This document shows, one piece after another, positions 15,041 to 24,646 of a stretch of 52,867 nt of DNA. Source of the DNA: Halobacteriovorax sp. (lineage in GTDB: Bacteria; Bdellovibrionota; Bacteriovoracia; Bacteriovoracales; Bacteriovoracaceae); contig PBCC01000025.1 in the NCBI GenBank assembly GCA_002716825.1, forward strand, positions 1 through 52,867, given 5' to 3'. The translations under genes were made by a program, and so were the position numbers. The notes below the pieces were generated by a model. The model worked only from the letters and a program-made list of their open reading frames with translations. It did not search any database and had not been told where the DNA came from. Numbering within the stretch: position 1 is the stretch's first letter; the number at the start of each line of letters is the position of its first letter.

Positions 15041-16138
15041 GTGGCAGACGATTCCGATCAGGACGAAAAGACCGAAGAACCCTCCGCCCAGCGGATCGAG
15101 GAATCGCGTCGTAAAGGCGAGGTGGCGAGTTCAAAAGAACTCAACAGCGTCTTAGTTCTTGCTGGAGCAGCTTGCGCCTTAGTTTTGTCTCTGTCGTATA
15201 TTTGGGAAACGTTCGAAATATATATGGAATGGCTGTTTACACAAGATATAGCGAAGCTCTTTGGAAATGCACAAGCATTTCAAGCATTCGTTGAAAAAAG
15301 CGCAATGACAGCTTTTAAATGTGCCATGCCAATTATGTTCGTTACGGCCTGTGTTGGTATTTTCGTTAATGTCGCACAGGTGGGGCCATTGTTTGCCAGC
15401 GAAGCTCTGAAGTTTGATCCAGAGAAGATTAATCCAATCAGTGGATTCAAAAGATTATTCTCAGCTAAAAGTGCGGTTGAAGCGGTTAAAGGTATTCTAA
15501 AATTTACTTTTCTTTTAAGTATTATCTATTTTTACATGAAAGATCGCCTGCTCGGCTTTAACGGCTTTCTACACACAGATTTTGTCGCCGGCTTCGCTTA
15601 TGGAAAAGAAATTTTAATTCAGTTAACGTTTTTCTTACTGATTGGTCTACTTGTTATAGCCATCGCAGACTTTGCTTATCAAAAGTATAGCTACAGAAAA
15701 AAGATGATGATGACTAAAGAAGAAGCTAAGCGTGAACATAAAGAGCAAGACGGTTCACCTGAAGTTAAGCAACGTATTAAGACACTCCAAAGAGAAATGA
15801 GTCAAAAACGTATGATGTCGGATATTCCAAAGGCTGACGTTATTATTACTAACCCAACTCATATCTCAATCGCTCTTAAATATGATCCTGAGACAATGAT
15901 CTCACCAGAGATTATTGGTAAGGGCGCTGACACGGTAGCTTTTAAAATTCGTGAAATTGCCAAAGAACATAATATACCTTTGGTCGAGAACGTTCCCTTG
16001 GCACGTTCTCTTTATAAAACAGTAAAAGTGGGACAGCCAGTGCCACGTGAAATGTATAAAGCAGTGGCAGAAGTATTAGCCTTTGTGTTCCGTCTTAAAC
16101 GTAAAAATCGTGCCATGTCTCAAGAGACTAGGTACTAA
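15041..16138 (+). CDS. flhB: Flagellar export switch protein FlhB
   Basis: 365 aa. The N-terminus is DQDEKTEEPSAQRIEESRRK, typical of FlhB. Four TM helices fall at about 35-55, 85-115, 140-165 and 185-210. The cytoplasmic domain carries the autocleavage site NPTH (in VIITNPTHISIALKYD, about residues 268-271), which cuts between Asn and Pro to switch export specificity from rod/hook to filament substrates. GTG start. It lies between fliR and flhA in one operon. Confidence 0.97.
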   Translation: MADDSDQDEKTEEPSAQRIEESRRKGEVASSKELNSVLVLAGAACALVLSLSYIWETFEIYMEWLFTQDIAKLFGNAQAFQAFVEKSAMTAFKCAMPIMFVTACVGIFVNVAQVGPLFASEALKFDPEKINPISGFKRLFSAKSAVEAVKGILKFTFLLSIIYFYMKDRLLGFNGFLHTDFVAGFAYGKEILIQLTFFLLIGLLVIAIADFAYQKYSYRKKMMMTKEEAKREHKEQDGSPEVKQRIKTLQREMSQKRMMSDIPKADVIITNPTHISIALKYDPETMISPEIIGKGADTVAFKIREIAKEHNIPLVENVPLARSLYKTVKVGQPVPREMYKAVAEVLAFVFRLKRKNRAMSQETRY

Positions 16139-16151
16139 CAGGAAATAAACG

Positions 16152-18227
16152 GTGAATAAATTCTTCGAGCGTTTTAAATTCCTCAATGAAAATAGCGACC
16201 TTGCAGTAGCCATGGGCTTGCTATTAGTCATGGTTGTGATGATCGTTCCGATCCCACCAATGATGCTCGATCTTCTTGTTGCGACGTCTTTGGCCGTGGC
16301 GATCTTGGTCATGCTTGTTTCTGTTTATACGAAGCGTCCACTTGATTTCTCGACGTTTCCATCAGTTCTTCTTGTTACAACCCTTTTCAGGTTGTCTCTA
16401 AACGTTGCTTCAACACGTAATATTCTTCTTTGCGGAGTTTCTGAGGGAACAGCCGCTGCTGGTGAGATCATTAGGTCTTTCGGTGAGTTCGTTGTTGAAG
16501 GCAATTACGTTGTTGGTATCGTTGTCTTTATCATCCTTGTGATTATTAACTTTATCGTTATTACTAAGGGTGCTGGTCGAGTCGCTGAAGTTGCTGCCAG
16601 ATTCACCTTGGATGCCATGCCTGGTAAACAAATGGCGATTGATGCCGATTTAAATGCTGGATTAATTAACGATCAAGTGGCCAAGAAAAGACGTAAAGAA
16701 GTTGCTGAAGAAGCAGACTTCTACGGTTCTATGGACGGTGCTTCCAAATTCGTTCGCGGTGATGCTATCGCCGGCATTATGATTACCGCCGTTAATATTA
16801 TTGCTGGAATTATTATTGGGGTCTCTCAATACAATATGGACTTCTCTCAAGCGGCTGAAACGTTTACGCTTCTAACTGTTGGTGATGGTCTTATTTCACA
16901 AATTCCAGCACTGATCATCTCTGTTGCCGCCGGTATTATCACCACTCGTAACACAGAGGATACTAATCTCGGTGATCAAGTCAGCAAGCAATTTAGACTT
17001 CATCCCAAAGCACTCTATGTCGCCGGTGCAACTCTATTTGTCTTCGCTATGATTCCTGGCCTCCCACAGGTTCCATTTGTCGCTGTTGGCATTATGTTGT
17101 GCTTTGGTGGCTATAAAATGGAAGAGTGGAATGAGGATGATAAAAAAGCCGCGGCCGTTGCAACAACGGATGAAAAGAAGGCAACGCCAGAGAACTTAGA
17201 AGACCTTTTAAGTCTAGAACTCGTAGAGCTAGAAGTCGGTTATGGGCTCGTCAGCCTTGTTGACTCGGAGCAAAATGGTGATTTACTTGAAAGAATTACT
17301 CATATTCGCAAACAGTTCGCTTTAGACTGGGGTGTTATCATTCCTTCTGTTAGAATTAAGGATAACCTGGAATTGAAGCCAGGTGGTTACAGCGTGAAAA
17401 TCAAAGGAATTGAAGTGGCGCGCGGTGAACTTATGTCCGATCATTATATGGCCATGGATCCAGGCTCGGTGATCGAAAAAATGGAAGGTATCGAAACAGT
17501 TGAACCAGTCTTTGGTTTACCTGCTGTTTGGATTACTGATGATCAAAGAGACGATGCCCAGTACAACGGGTATACGGTTGTTGATCTCTCAACTGTTGTC
17601 GCGACTCACTTAACTGAAATTCTTAAAACTAATCTGCATGAGCTGTTTGGTCGCCAAGAACTTGTACGTGTTCTCGATAATTTCAAAGAGCATTATCCAA
17701 AAGTTGTGGCCGATCTTGTTCCCGATATCGTTTCACTTGGCGTTGTTTTAAAAGTTATTCAAAACCTACTTCGTGAAGGTGTCTCGGTTAGAGATTTAAG
17801 AACAATTCTTGAAAGTCTTGCTGAGTATGGCACAGTGACAAAAGATGCAGAGTCATTAACAGAGCATGTTCGCCAATCACTTTATAGAACGATTACAGAA
17901 AGTATTAAGAGCGAGCAAGGTGACATTCCTATCTTTACTCTTGATCGCAAAATTGAAGAAAGTATTGCGAACAATATTATTCAAGATGGAGCAAACCAAC
18001 AGCTTTCACTTGATCCCAAAGTGACCCAATCTATCTTGGCTTCTTTGAATGAAAAAATCGAAGAGGCAACAGAAATGGGCGAGAAAATGGTAGTTCTTTG
18101 CTCTCCAGTGATTCGTAATCACTTTAAACGTTTGACAGAAAAATTTATCCCAAACTTGGTTGTGATCAGTCACAACGAGCTTAGCCCTGATACTCATATC
18201 AGATCTCTTGGAACGGTGAGGTTATAA
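16152..18227 (+). CDS. flhA: Flagellar export apparatus protein FlhA
   Basis: 691 aa, normal length. The N-terminal half has about eight TM helices with the family signatures FPSVLLVTTLFRLSLNVAST, FVVEGNYVVGIVVF, RFTLDAMPGKQMAIDADLNA and LISQIPALIISVAAGII. The C-terminal cytoplasmic domain (about 345-691) forms the nonameric ring that docks chaperone-substrate complexes and includes ELFGRQELVRVLDN and the ending HNELSPDTHIRSLG. GTG start 16152. The downstream flhF frame begins 2 bases after the stop. Confidence 0.98.
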   Translation: MNKFFERFKFLNENSDLAVAMGLLLVMVVMIVPIPPMMLDLLVATSLAVAILVMLVSVYTKRPLDFSTFPSVLLVTTLFRLSLNVASTRNILLCGVSEGTAAAGEIIRSFGEFVVEGNYVVGIVVFIILVIINFIVITKGAGRVAEVAARFTLDAMPGKQMAIDADLNAGLINDQVAKKRRKEVAEEADFYGSMDGASKFVRGDAIAGIMITAVNIIAGIIIGVSQYNMDFSQAAETFTLLTVGDGLISQIPALIISVAAGIITTRNTEDTNLGDQVSKQFRLHPKALYVAGATLFVFAMIPGLPQVPFVAVGIMLCFGGYKMEEWNEDDKKAAAVATTDEKKATPENLEDLLSLELVELEVGYGLVSLVDSEQNGDLLERITHIRKQFALDWGVIIPSVRIKDNLELKPGGYSVKIKGIEVARGELMSDHYMAMDPGSVIEKMEGIETVEPVFGLPAVWITDDQRDDAQYNGYTVVDLSTVVATHLTEILKTNLHELFGRQELVRVLDNFKEHYPKVVADLVPDIVSLGVVLKVIQNLLREGVSVRDLRTILESLAEYGTVTKDAESLTEHVRQSLYRTITESIKSEQGDIPIFTLDRKIEESIANNIIQDGANQQLSLDPKVTQSILASLNEKIEEATEMGEKMVVLCSPVIRNHFKRLTEKFIPNLVVISHNELSPDTHIRSLGTVRL

Positions 18228-18228
18228 G

Positions 18229-19641
18229 ATGCATGTCCGTAAATTTGAAGCTGAAACTTTAGAACAAGCGCTTAAAGATATTAAGCGTTAGCTTGGCCCT
18301 GATGCCATTATTCTAAAAACAATCAGTAATGCTGGTATCAAGGGTGCTTTCAAGAAAAGTAAAATTGAGATTACGGCCGCCATCTCTGAAAAGAGCTATA
18401 CGAAGAAAGCTCGTGTCGACTCTGTTCTCGATCAAGGTCAAAAAGATTCTTTCTACGGCAATCAAGCCGGTCATATTTCAAATATGATTGATCGCCACGA
18501 TCAAACGCATACGGCCTCTCACCAGAGCTCACCATCTGGTTACGGCAAAGCAGCGCTTAATCGTAGTGTTCGAACAACTGTTGAAAAGATTAAGGGCGGA
18601 CTTGATGATTTTTTAAGCCTTGGAACCAATGAAGCGGCGGCTCCAAAAGCTCAATCTCAAGTTGAAGTTGACGATCGTCACGACGATTTCGAAGCTGCCT
18701 TAAGCAATGAAACGCCAGTTCGCCAAGCGCAAGAGCCAGTTGAAAGAGCGCGCCCAACTCCTACGGCCGCACCAGTGGCTTCATCTTATGATGATGGAAA
18801 AGTTGAAGAGCTAGAGAGAAAACTTTGGGAACTTACTCGCAATATGGAACGTATTGAGAAGAAAGAACCTGAAGGCATTTATCAGCTTCGCACAATTTTA
18901 AGAAGTCTTGATGTTAGTGACTCGGCCATTCAAGATATTATTCGCGGCGCTATGTTTGAGCTTTCAAAAGAAGAAACTCAAGATGCAGACATCGTTCTTG
19001 AATATGCTCTTCGCATGATGATGGGCGATATTAAAACGGCAATGCCACTTTTTTCAAGTGCAGAAGCTTCAGATTCTCCAGTTGTAACTGTTTTGATCTC
19101 TGAAAGCTCTTGCGGTCAAAGTGCAATGGCGAGAAAAATTGCTGCACTCAAAGAGGGTTCTGTCTTGGTTCGCAACGCCGAAGTAGAGAATCGTCCTTTC
19201 ACAGAAAGAGTGCTGGATATCACAGTTCAAGGTGCTCAAGGTGTGCCTGAGATTATTGCACAAACAAGAAAAGCGCTTGAAGCTAAAAAGAATGTATTTA
19301 TTGATTTCAGAAATACTTCGGAAGAAGTTCAAGAAGTAAAAAGATTTGTTGATGGACTGAGAAGATCATTTGATAAAGTGGAAGTTCTTGTCTGTCTTTC
19401 AGCAATTCATGCAGAACTTTATAATAGAAAGATAGCAGCTCGCTACCAAGGCATTGCCAATGGTGCAGTCGTTAGTCATCTTGATCTATGCTTAAACTTT
19501 GGAGCGATTTACAACGTTTCTAGAGATCACCAAAAAATGCCATTGAAATTTTTTGGTACAGGTGAAGTCGTTCCTGATGATATCGAATCTGCTACGGCGG
19601 AGCGCATCCTGGCAGGGATGTTCCAGCTAGAATCGAACTGA
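18229..19641 (+). CDS. flhF: FlhF-like SRP-GTPase relative, interrupted by in-frame TAG and lacking GTPase motifs
   Basis: From ATG 18229 the frame gives MHVRKFEAETLEQALKDIKR, a stop (TAG 18289-18291) at codon 21, then LGPDAIILKT, exactly the conserved FlhF N-terminus (…ELGPDAVIL). The frame stays open to 19641, 470 codons in all. No ATG, GTG or TTG occurs in frame between the stop and ATG 18484, which lacks a ribosome site. In the NG-domain the P-loop reads SESSCGQSAM instead of GxxGxGKT, the DTAG region reads FIDFRNT, and TKLD reads SHLD; the C-terminal GTGEVVPDDIESA still matches FlhF. FlhF normally sets flagellar position and number. Identity rests on these remnants and on its place between flhA and flhG. 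Confidence 0.75.
18289..18291 (+). other. In-frame amber codon in flhF
   Basis: TAG directly before the conserved LGPDAIIL segment, where homologues have a sense codon (often Glu GAG, one base different). It could be a genuine nonsense mutation, readthrough or a sequencing error. Confidence 0.85.
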
Positions 19642-19710
19642 TAGTTTAGGTAGAATAAAGGGTAGGTAGTGTCGCTAGGATGGTGACACTCATTTGGAGA
19701 CAGGACGTCT

Positions 19711-20595
19711 ATGAAGCAAGCGAGCGAATGGCTCATTTCTCAGAATAAATTTCATCGTGACGCGAGAGCTCCCGGTCGTAGGGCCCACACCGTATCAATT
19801 ACTGGTGGCAAGGGTGGAGTAGGCAAGACTTCAATTGCAATTAAAATGGCGCGTATGCTTTCACAGCGAGACTTCAAGGTCTTGTTGATTGATTGCGATA
19901 CAAACCTCTCTAATACTGCAGTGAAGTTGGGCTTACCATTAAACGATCATTTTATGGATCTCGTCACGGCAAGAAAAAGCTTTGAGGAATGCCTATATAT
20001 TGATGGCAACTTTCACTTACTTTCAGCCTGTAACGGCAATTTAGATCTCTTCGAAAGAAATCTAGAGTTTGATCGTCTACTGATTGATGTCGTAAGTGCT
20101 CACGAGCGTGAATACGATTTTATTTTGCTTGATTGTCCGGCGGGCTTATCAAAAACCTCGATGACATTAAATGCTTATAGCGATCAACGCATTATCGTAG
20201 CGACTCCTGATCGCGCTTCTATTACTGATAGTTATTCTTTGATGAAAATTCTGAACACGAAATATGGTGTGAATGAAAATCATCTTTTGGTTAATAAAGT
20301 TTCTACTCTTTCGCAATACCAGCGCATGGTCAAAACGCTGGGTGAGACAGTTGAAAATTTCTTAACAGCACGTTTGAAAGTCCTCGGATTCGTGGCTTTG
20401 GAACGTGGTGCGGTTGATCGTTTCGACCAGGAGTTACTTGGAGGGGCAAATTCTGCCCTCGAGAGAGACTTCGCTAAGGTCTTAAGTCGCTTCACCGAAG
20501 AGACCATTGGAGCCAATGTAAGCGCGCAAGGCTCCACCCGTCCATACATGTCAAATAAGGTGCGGGAACAGGATGTTCAACCAGCGATCTGCTAA
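19711..20595 (+). CDS. flhG: FlhG/FleN MinD-like ATPase
   Basis: 294 aa. The N-terminus (KQASEWLISQNKF) precedes a deviant Walker A motif TGGKGGVGKTSIAIKMA, switch LLIDCDTNLSN and the Walker B region DFILLDCPAGLS. The C-terminal helix region has charged amphipathic stretches. FlhG limits flagellar number and partners FlhF or FleQ-type regulators at the pole. Walker residues are intact here, unlike the adjacent FlhF. GGAGACAGGACG precedes ATG 19711. fliA follows after 9 bases. Confidence 0.93.
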   Translation: MKQASEWLISQNKFHRDARAPGRRAHTVSITGGKGGVGKTSIAIKMARMLSQRDFKVLLIDCDTNLSNTAVKLGLPLNDHFMDLVTARKSFEECLYIDGNFHLLSACNGNLDLFERNLEFDRLLIDVVSAHEREYDFILLDCPAGLSKTSMTLNAYSDQRIIVATPDRASITDSYSLMKILNTKYGVNENHLLVNKVSTLSQYQRMVKTLGETVENFLTARLKVLGFVALERGAVDRFDQELLGGANSALERDFAKVLSRFTEETIGANVSAQGSTRPYMSNKVREQDVQPAIC

Positions 20596-20604
20596 GGAGT
20601 GCCA

Positions 20605-21453
20605 ATGTCGTCTCTCTCCAAGAAATTAAAGAATCTAAAAGATTACCGTTCGCATATTGATGCGAAGACTAAAGATCAGATCATTGTTGAGTATGCTCCT
20701 TTGATTAAATTTATTGCTCAAAAGATTGCATCAAGATTGCCATCAAATATTGAGCTAGATGACCTTATTTCTTGTGGTGTTATTGGACTGATGGATGCGA
20801 TTGATAAGTTCGATCCAACTCGTGATAACAAATTTAAAACTTACGCAGAATTCAGAATTCGCGGAGCTATTCTTGATGAACTTCGTGCACAGGATTGGGT
20901 TCCACGTTCAGTTCGTGAAAAAGCTAAGACAGTAGAGAAAGCTTACGCCAAGCTTGAATCAGAGCTGGGTCGCCCTGCCACTGATGAAGAAATGTGCGAA
21001 GAGCTTAGCTGCACACAAGAAGAGTTTCACGATCTACTTAACAAAAGTAAGTCAGTGTCGCTTCTTAATATCGACGATAGCGCGACATTTAACCGTGGTG
21101 ACAAGAAGCTTATGGCCGGTCTGATGGAAGACAGTCGTACTTCAAACCCATTCACGATGGTTTCACACAAAAACTTGCGCGATAAAATTAAAGAAGGCAT
21201 CAAGGGGCTTCCAGAAAAGCAACGCTTGGTTCTATCACTCTATTATTTTGAAGATTTAAATCTAAAAGAAATTGGCTCAGTATTGGACGTAACAGAAAGT
21301 CGTGTTTCTCAGCTTCATACTCAAGCGATTATGAAACTTAAAACAAAACTTCGCACTGTTATTGATTCTCCTGAGGATCTTGCCAGCCCAATAAAGGAGG
21401 CGCTTTGGAAGAAACACAACGTGATCTTCGTCGCGCCTACGGCGAGAGTTTAA
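20605..21453 (+). CDS. fliA: RNA polymerase sigma factor FliA (sigma28)
   Basis: 282 aa. Region 2: IVEYAPLIKFIAQKIASRLP, DDLISCGVIGLMDAIDKFD and FKTYAEFRIRGAILDELRAQ, the sigma28 hallmark RGAILDELR. Region 3 spans about 100-165. Region 4: LPEKQRLVLSLYYFEDLNLK, EIGSVLDVTESRVSQLHTQA. It directs late flagellar genes. ATG 20605 is 5 bases after AAGGAG; the in-frame GTG 20599 overlaps that site. The last ~50 bases overlap the next gene. Confidence 0.97.
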   Translation: MSSLSKKLKNLKDYRSHIDAKTKDQIIVEYAPLIKFIAQKIASRLPSNIELDDLISCGVIGLMDAIDKFDPTRDNKFKTYAEFRIRGAILDELRAQDWVPRSVREKAKTVEKAYAKLESELGRPATDEEMCEELSCTQEEFHDLLNKSKSVSLLNIDDSATFNRGDKKLMAGLMEDSRTSNPFTMVSHKNLRDKIKEGIKGLPEKQRLVLSLYYFEDLNLKEIGSVLDVTESRVSQLHTQAIMKLKTKLRTVIDSPEDLASPIKEALWKKHNVIFVAPTARV

Positions 21454-22256
21454 GACATTTAGACGATCTTAGAAGTTTAGGTGGTGCCAATATTGCGCCT
21501 ATTGCTGGCCAAATCCAGTACCACCTAGCCTCCATGCTTGAAGTGGCCCAATCAGCAGAGCCACTTGCCAGAGAATTACCACAGCTTTTTAAAATTTTTC
21601 AAAATCAATTGATCAATAATCTTTATAACCAGTTCAAGCCCGGAGATGGTGTTAAAACGATCTCTCACTTCCTGAATCAAAAAGCAGGTCTTAGAGTTTG
21701 GGAAAAGTTTCTAACTCACGACCAAAGCTTGTATAGCCTCGCTAAGTCCTTCAATCCATCTGCTATTAGCTTGAGTTTAGAAGCCGATGGCTTTGTGTTA
21801 GGACTAGAGACTAATGAAGCAGAAGACATTAGTGAAGCTAGGAAATTAGCCTATCGATTCACTCAAGATCTCTGGCAAGAAAATGCACTATTAACTTATC
21901 GTGTATCTGAGAGAAACTCTCGGCCATGGCTTGAGATTGCAATTCGCTTTGCCGGACTTAGTGCGAAAGATCTCTCTTTAACTGTCGGTGATTTAGCCTT
22001 CGATCCGCTTTTTGTGAACTATATGGTTTCGCGTGAAGAGCTCGTATCAATTGGTGATCATCATATTGTGTCGATCAGCGAAAGTGCAGTGGTGACGCTG
22101 CATCGTGAGATTCCCGAGCAACTTACTTGTGAACAAACATTTATTCATTTGCCCTTTCTCTTTCGTCCCCTCTCCCTCATAATATCAGGTAGGGGAATGC
22201 TGCAAGCAAAGCACGCGAAGTATTCACGTGTCGAGCTGTTTGATCTCTTTCGTTAA
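21405..22256 (+). CDS. Unknown protein overlapping fliA, TTG start
   Basis: 283 aa, in another frame and overlapping fliA by 49 bases. A perfect AAGGAGG (21394-21400) lies 4 bases before TTG 21405, which decides the start. The N-terminus is charged and helical (ETQRDLRRAYGESLRHLDDL); the rest mixes helices and strands with no motif I recognise, no TM segment and no signal peptide. It is probably cytoplasmic, translated with fliA and so linked to flagellar regulation, for example as a FliA partner. That link rests only on position. Confidence 0.75.
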   Translation: MEETQRDLRRAYGESLRHLDDLRSLGGANIAPIAGQIQYHLASMLEVAQSAEPLARELPQLFKIFQNQLINNLYNQFKPGDGVKTISHFLNQKAGLRVWEKFLTHDQSLYSLAKSFNPSAISLSLEADGFVLGLETNEAEDISEARKLAYRFTQDLWQENALLTYRVSERNSRPWLEIAIRFAGLSAKDLSLTVGDLAFDPLFVNYMVSREELVSIGDHHIVSISESAVVTLHREIPEQLTCEQTFIHLPFLFRPLSLIISGRGMLQAKHAKYSRVELFDLFR

Positions 22257-22291
22257 ACAACCCCCTTAGACTTCAGGATGAGGTTTTTCAT

Positions 22292-24646
22292 ATGTCCACT
22301 CGCACTGGTAAATCTGTTCAATTTTACTACGTATCAATTCTTTTTGTGACGATGTTGGCATTAGTCGCAGGCTCATGGTGGTTTTGGTCTAAAGGTCCTT
22401 CTCATGGATCGAAAGTAGCCGAGGTCTTTGAAGCGGGTCTCATCATGGACCGCTTGAGTGATTCTAAAAATATCAATGAAATTGAAGCTCTAGTTGCTTC
22501 AGATCAAGTTCGTCAGGCCGTAAAAAAATTAGCGACGCTAGAATCAGATGCTCAAACTATTGCTAGAGTTGCTGACGTTGAGCTAAGCCAAAAATTAAAA
22601 ACAGGTTCTGAGAAACTTCGTGAGCAAATGCATAAGCTCATTGAATATCCTGAACTATCATCTATCTTTTTAGTGCTAGCCAATAAAATGGCTACCTTTG
22701 AAAACTATGTTGTTCAAAATCAGTGGCGCACGCTTACTCGTCTATCACGCCGAGTGAATGCAAGATTAGAGCCTGCAAAGCTCCGCTCCCCAGGTTTTTT
22801 CCAGTACTCAAAGTTAGTGCAAACAGTCGGTGGAGTCAGAGAAGATGTTTCACAGATGAAGCAAGTTACAACCGGGTCTGTGCTCTCTCAAAATGACAAA
22901 AACTCAATTCTAAACCGCCTATCCACGATGGATAGCGAACTAGAGATGCTTGGGAAATATGTCGATAGCTATCAAACTTTTATGCCGTCCTTTACGGCTT
23001 ATAAAAATGAATGGAATCTTTGGACCACGCAAGCATCGCCAAACCTAGCTAAGCTACGTCTGGAACAAGAAAGAGTATCTCAGTGGATTCTCTATGGCGT
23101 GATCGGATTATTTAGTTTCTTAATGATTGCCGCTGTTGTGGGAATCAGTCTAAATCGTCGTGAAAACAAGAAAGCATCAAAAGCTTGGGAACACGAAACA
23201 GTTCAACTTCTTCGCGATCGACTGCTTCCAACTGATGGAAGCGAGAGCAAAAAATGGAGCAGAGACTTTGCTCTTGAGTTCTCAAAATACCGCGAATACG
23301 TTCATAAGCGCATGAGCTTTGGCACTATCTTCCAAGAAGCGACACCTTTTGGAGCGTTTCTTCTTGACTCAAACCTTGGATTGGTTTGGGCCAATAACCT
23401 CTTTTGGAAGTGCTGGAATCTTGAAACACAAAATGAAAGTGAAAGTAATGTCTCTTGGGACTATCTCCAGGGATTCACTAACCTGGGCGAAGATGATCCA
23501 GTTCTTTTAGCATTAAAGCAGGGAATTGCTGGTATTTATCAAATTCAAATCAAAGCCCAAGGACAAGAAGAAACGGCGCCTTATGAGATGTATGTTTCGC
23601 CGGTAGATTATGCAGGCCAAAAGCGTGTCATGATTTTTCTCTATCCTCTTCATACGGTTGAAGAGAGTCTGGCCCAGCAAACCAAATCAGTGGTTGGTCC
23701 GGCGATTAAGGCTCTTGAGTCTATCGCAGCACGCGAGTTTGAAGGCGAAAGCAAGACAAGATTGGAATCACAATTTGTAAGCGCAGGCATTGAAGACCTG
23801 TTCGGACAATTTGATCAGTTTAATATGAACTTAAGCGATAGAATTGAGTCTCTTGAAGGAGAAATTGCTTACCTTCGTTCTGAACTTGATAACTCTAGAG
23901 GACTAGTTCAAACGGCAAAAGAAAAATCAATTGATAGCGTTGCTACTCTTGATCAAGCTGTAAACTCATTTGAAAAAGTGAAAGATTCACTCATTTCTTC
24001 GATTGATTATCGTTATGAACTCGAGCGTCTTTACGCCGACACCGTGACGACAGCTAAGGCGCTGTTTAAAGATGAAGAACAGCTCCTAACTGGTGCCATC
24101 AGTGTTAATGAACTACTCGGTGAAAATCAAAAAGCAACAACATCGGTGGCGAAAGTACGCGAACAGCTTCGTGAAATTAAAACTCAATTTGATGAAGGGC
24201 GCTCACGCTTAAGTCAAAGTGTCGATCAAGCTTTAGTGTTCGCTAAACGTGATGAGGCCGGTGGATCATTTGAAGCCCCTCTTCATAAAATTCGTGGTGA
24301 GGCTAAGGCGTTCGATCAAGCCCAGACTGGTCTTGGCCAGGCTTTAAAATCACTTGATGTGTCACTATCAAAAATGGAAATGATTCTAGATGATCACAAG
24401 GCACCAGACTTCACAGGACTTAAGCGCAACTTCGAAGAAGCTAGAGCACGTATCGAAAGCGATATGTTTAAAGTTGGAAAGCTTGGGCGTGAAGGTGAGA
24501 TGACTGATGAGCGAGTGGTTGGCTCTCTTAAAACATTATTTGCTGACTTTCAAAAATCAAGAGCAACATTGCTGACGTTGAAAAAGACTGTCTCTGTTAA
24601 CAAAGAAAAAGGTGACATCAAGCCTGAAGTCTCAGTTACCCAGTAA
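22292..24646 (+). CDS. Two-TM sensor-like protein with PAS-like domain and long coiled coil
   Basis: 784 aa. TM1 about 10-30 (VSILFVTMLALVAGSWWFW), a helical periplasmic domain about 31-260, TM2 about 263-285 (WILYGVIGLFSFLMIAAVVG), then a PAS-like domain about 340-460 (FGTIFQEATPFGAFLLD, LGLVWANNLFWKCWNLE) and heptad-rich helices from about 490 to the end. The plan resembles chemoreceptors, but I cannot find the conserved methyl-accepting hairpin tip. It follows the flagellar operon by 35 bases in the same direction, so it may sense conditions for motility. Its last bases overlap coaE convergently by 15. Confidence 0.8.
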   Translation: MSTRTGKSVQFYYVSILFVTMLALVAGSWWFWSKGPSHGSKVAEVFEAGLIMDRLSDSKNINEIEALVASDQVRQAVKKLATLESDAQTIARVADVELSQKLKTGSEKLREQMHKLIEYPELSSIFLVLANKMATFENYVVQNQWRTLTRLSRRVNARLEPAKLRSPGFFQYSKLVQTVGGVREDVSQMKQVTTGSVLSQNDKNSILNRLSTMDSELEMLGKYVDSYQTFMPSFTAYKNEWNLWTTQASPNLAKLRLEQERVSQWILYGVIGLFSFLMIAAVVGISLNRRENKKASKAWEHETVQLLRDRLLPTDGSESKKWSRDFALEFSKYREYVHKRMSFGTIFQEATPFGAFLLDSNLGLVWANNLFWKCWNLETQNESESNVSWDYLQGFTNLGEDDPVLLALKQGIAGIYQIQIKAQGQEETAPYEMYVSPVDYAGQKRVMIFLYPLHTVEESLAQQTKSVVGPAIKALESIAAREFEGESKTRLESQFVSAGIEDLFGQFDQFNMNLSDRIESLEGEIAYLRSELDNSRGLVQTAKEKSIDSVATLDQAVNSFEKVKDSLISSIDYRYELERLYADTVTTAKALFKDEEQLLTGAISVNELLGENQKATTSVAKVREQLREIKTQFDEGRSRLSQSVDQALVFAKRDEAGGSFEAPLHKIRGEAKAFDQAQTGLGQALKSLDVSLSKMEMILDDHKAPDFTGLKRNFEEARARIESDMFKVGKLGREGEMTDERVVGSLKTLFADFQKSRATLLTLKKTVSVNKEKGDIKPEVSVTQ

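Noticed and set aside
18484..19641. flhF starting normally at ATG 18484
   Set aside because: Conserved FlhF sequence lies upstream in the same frame, and this ATG lacks a Shine-Dalgarno; an N-terminal loss rather than a true start.
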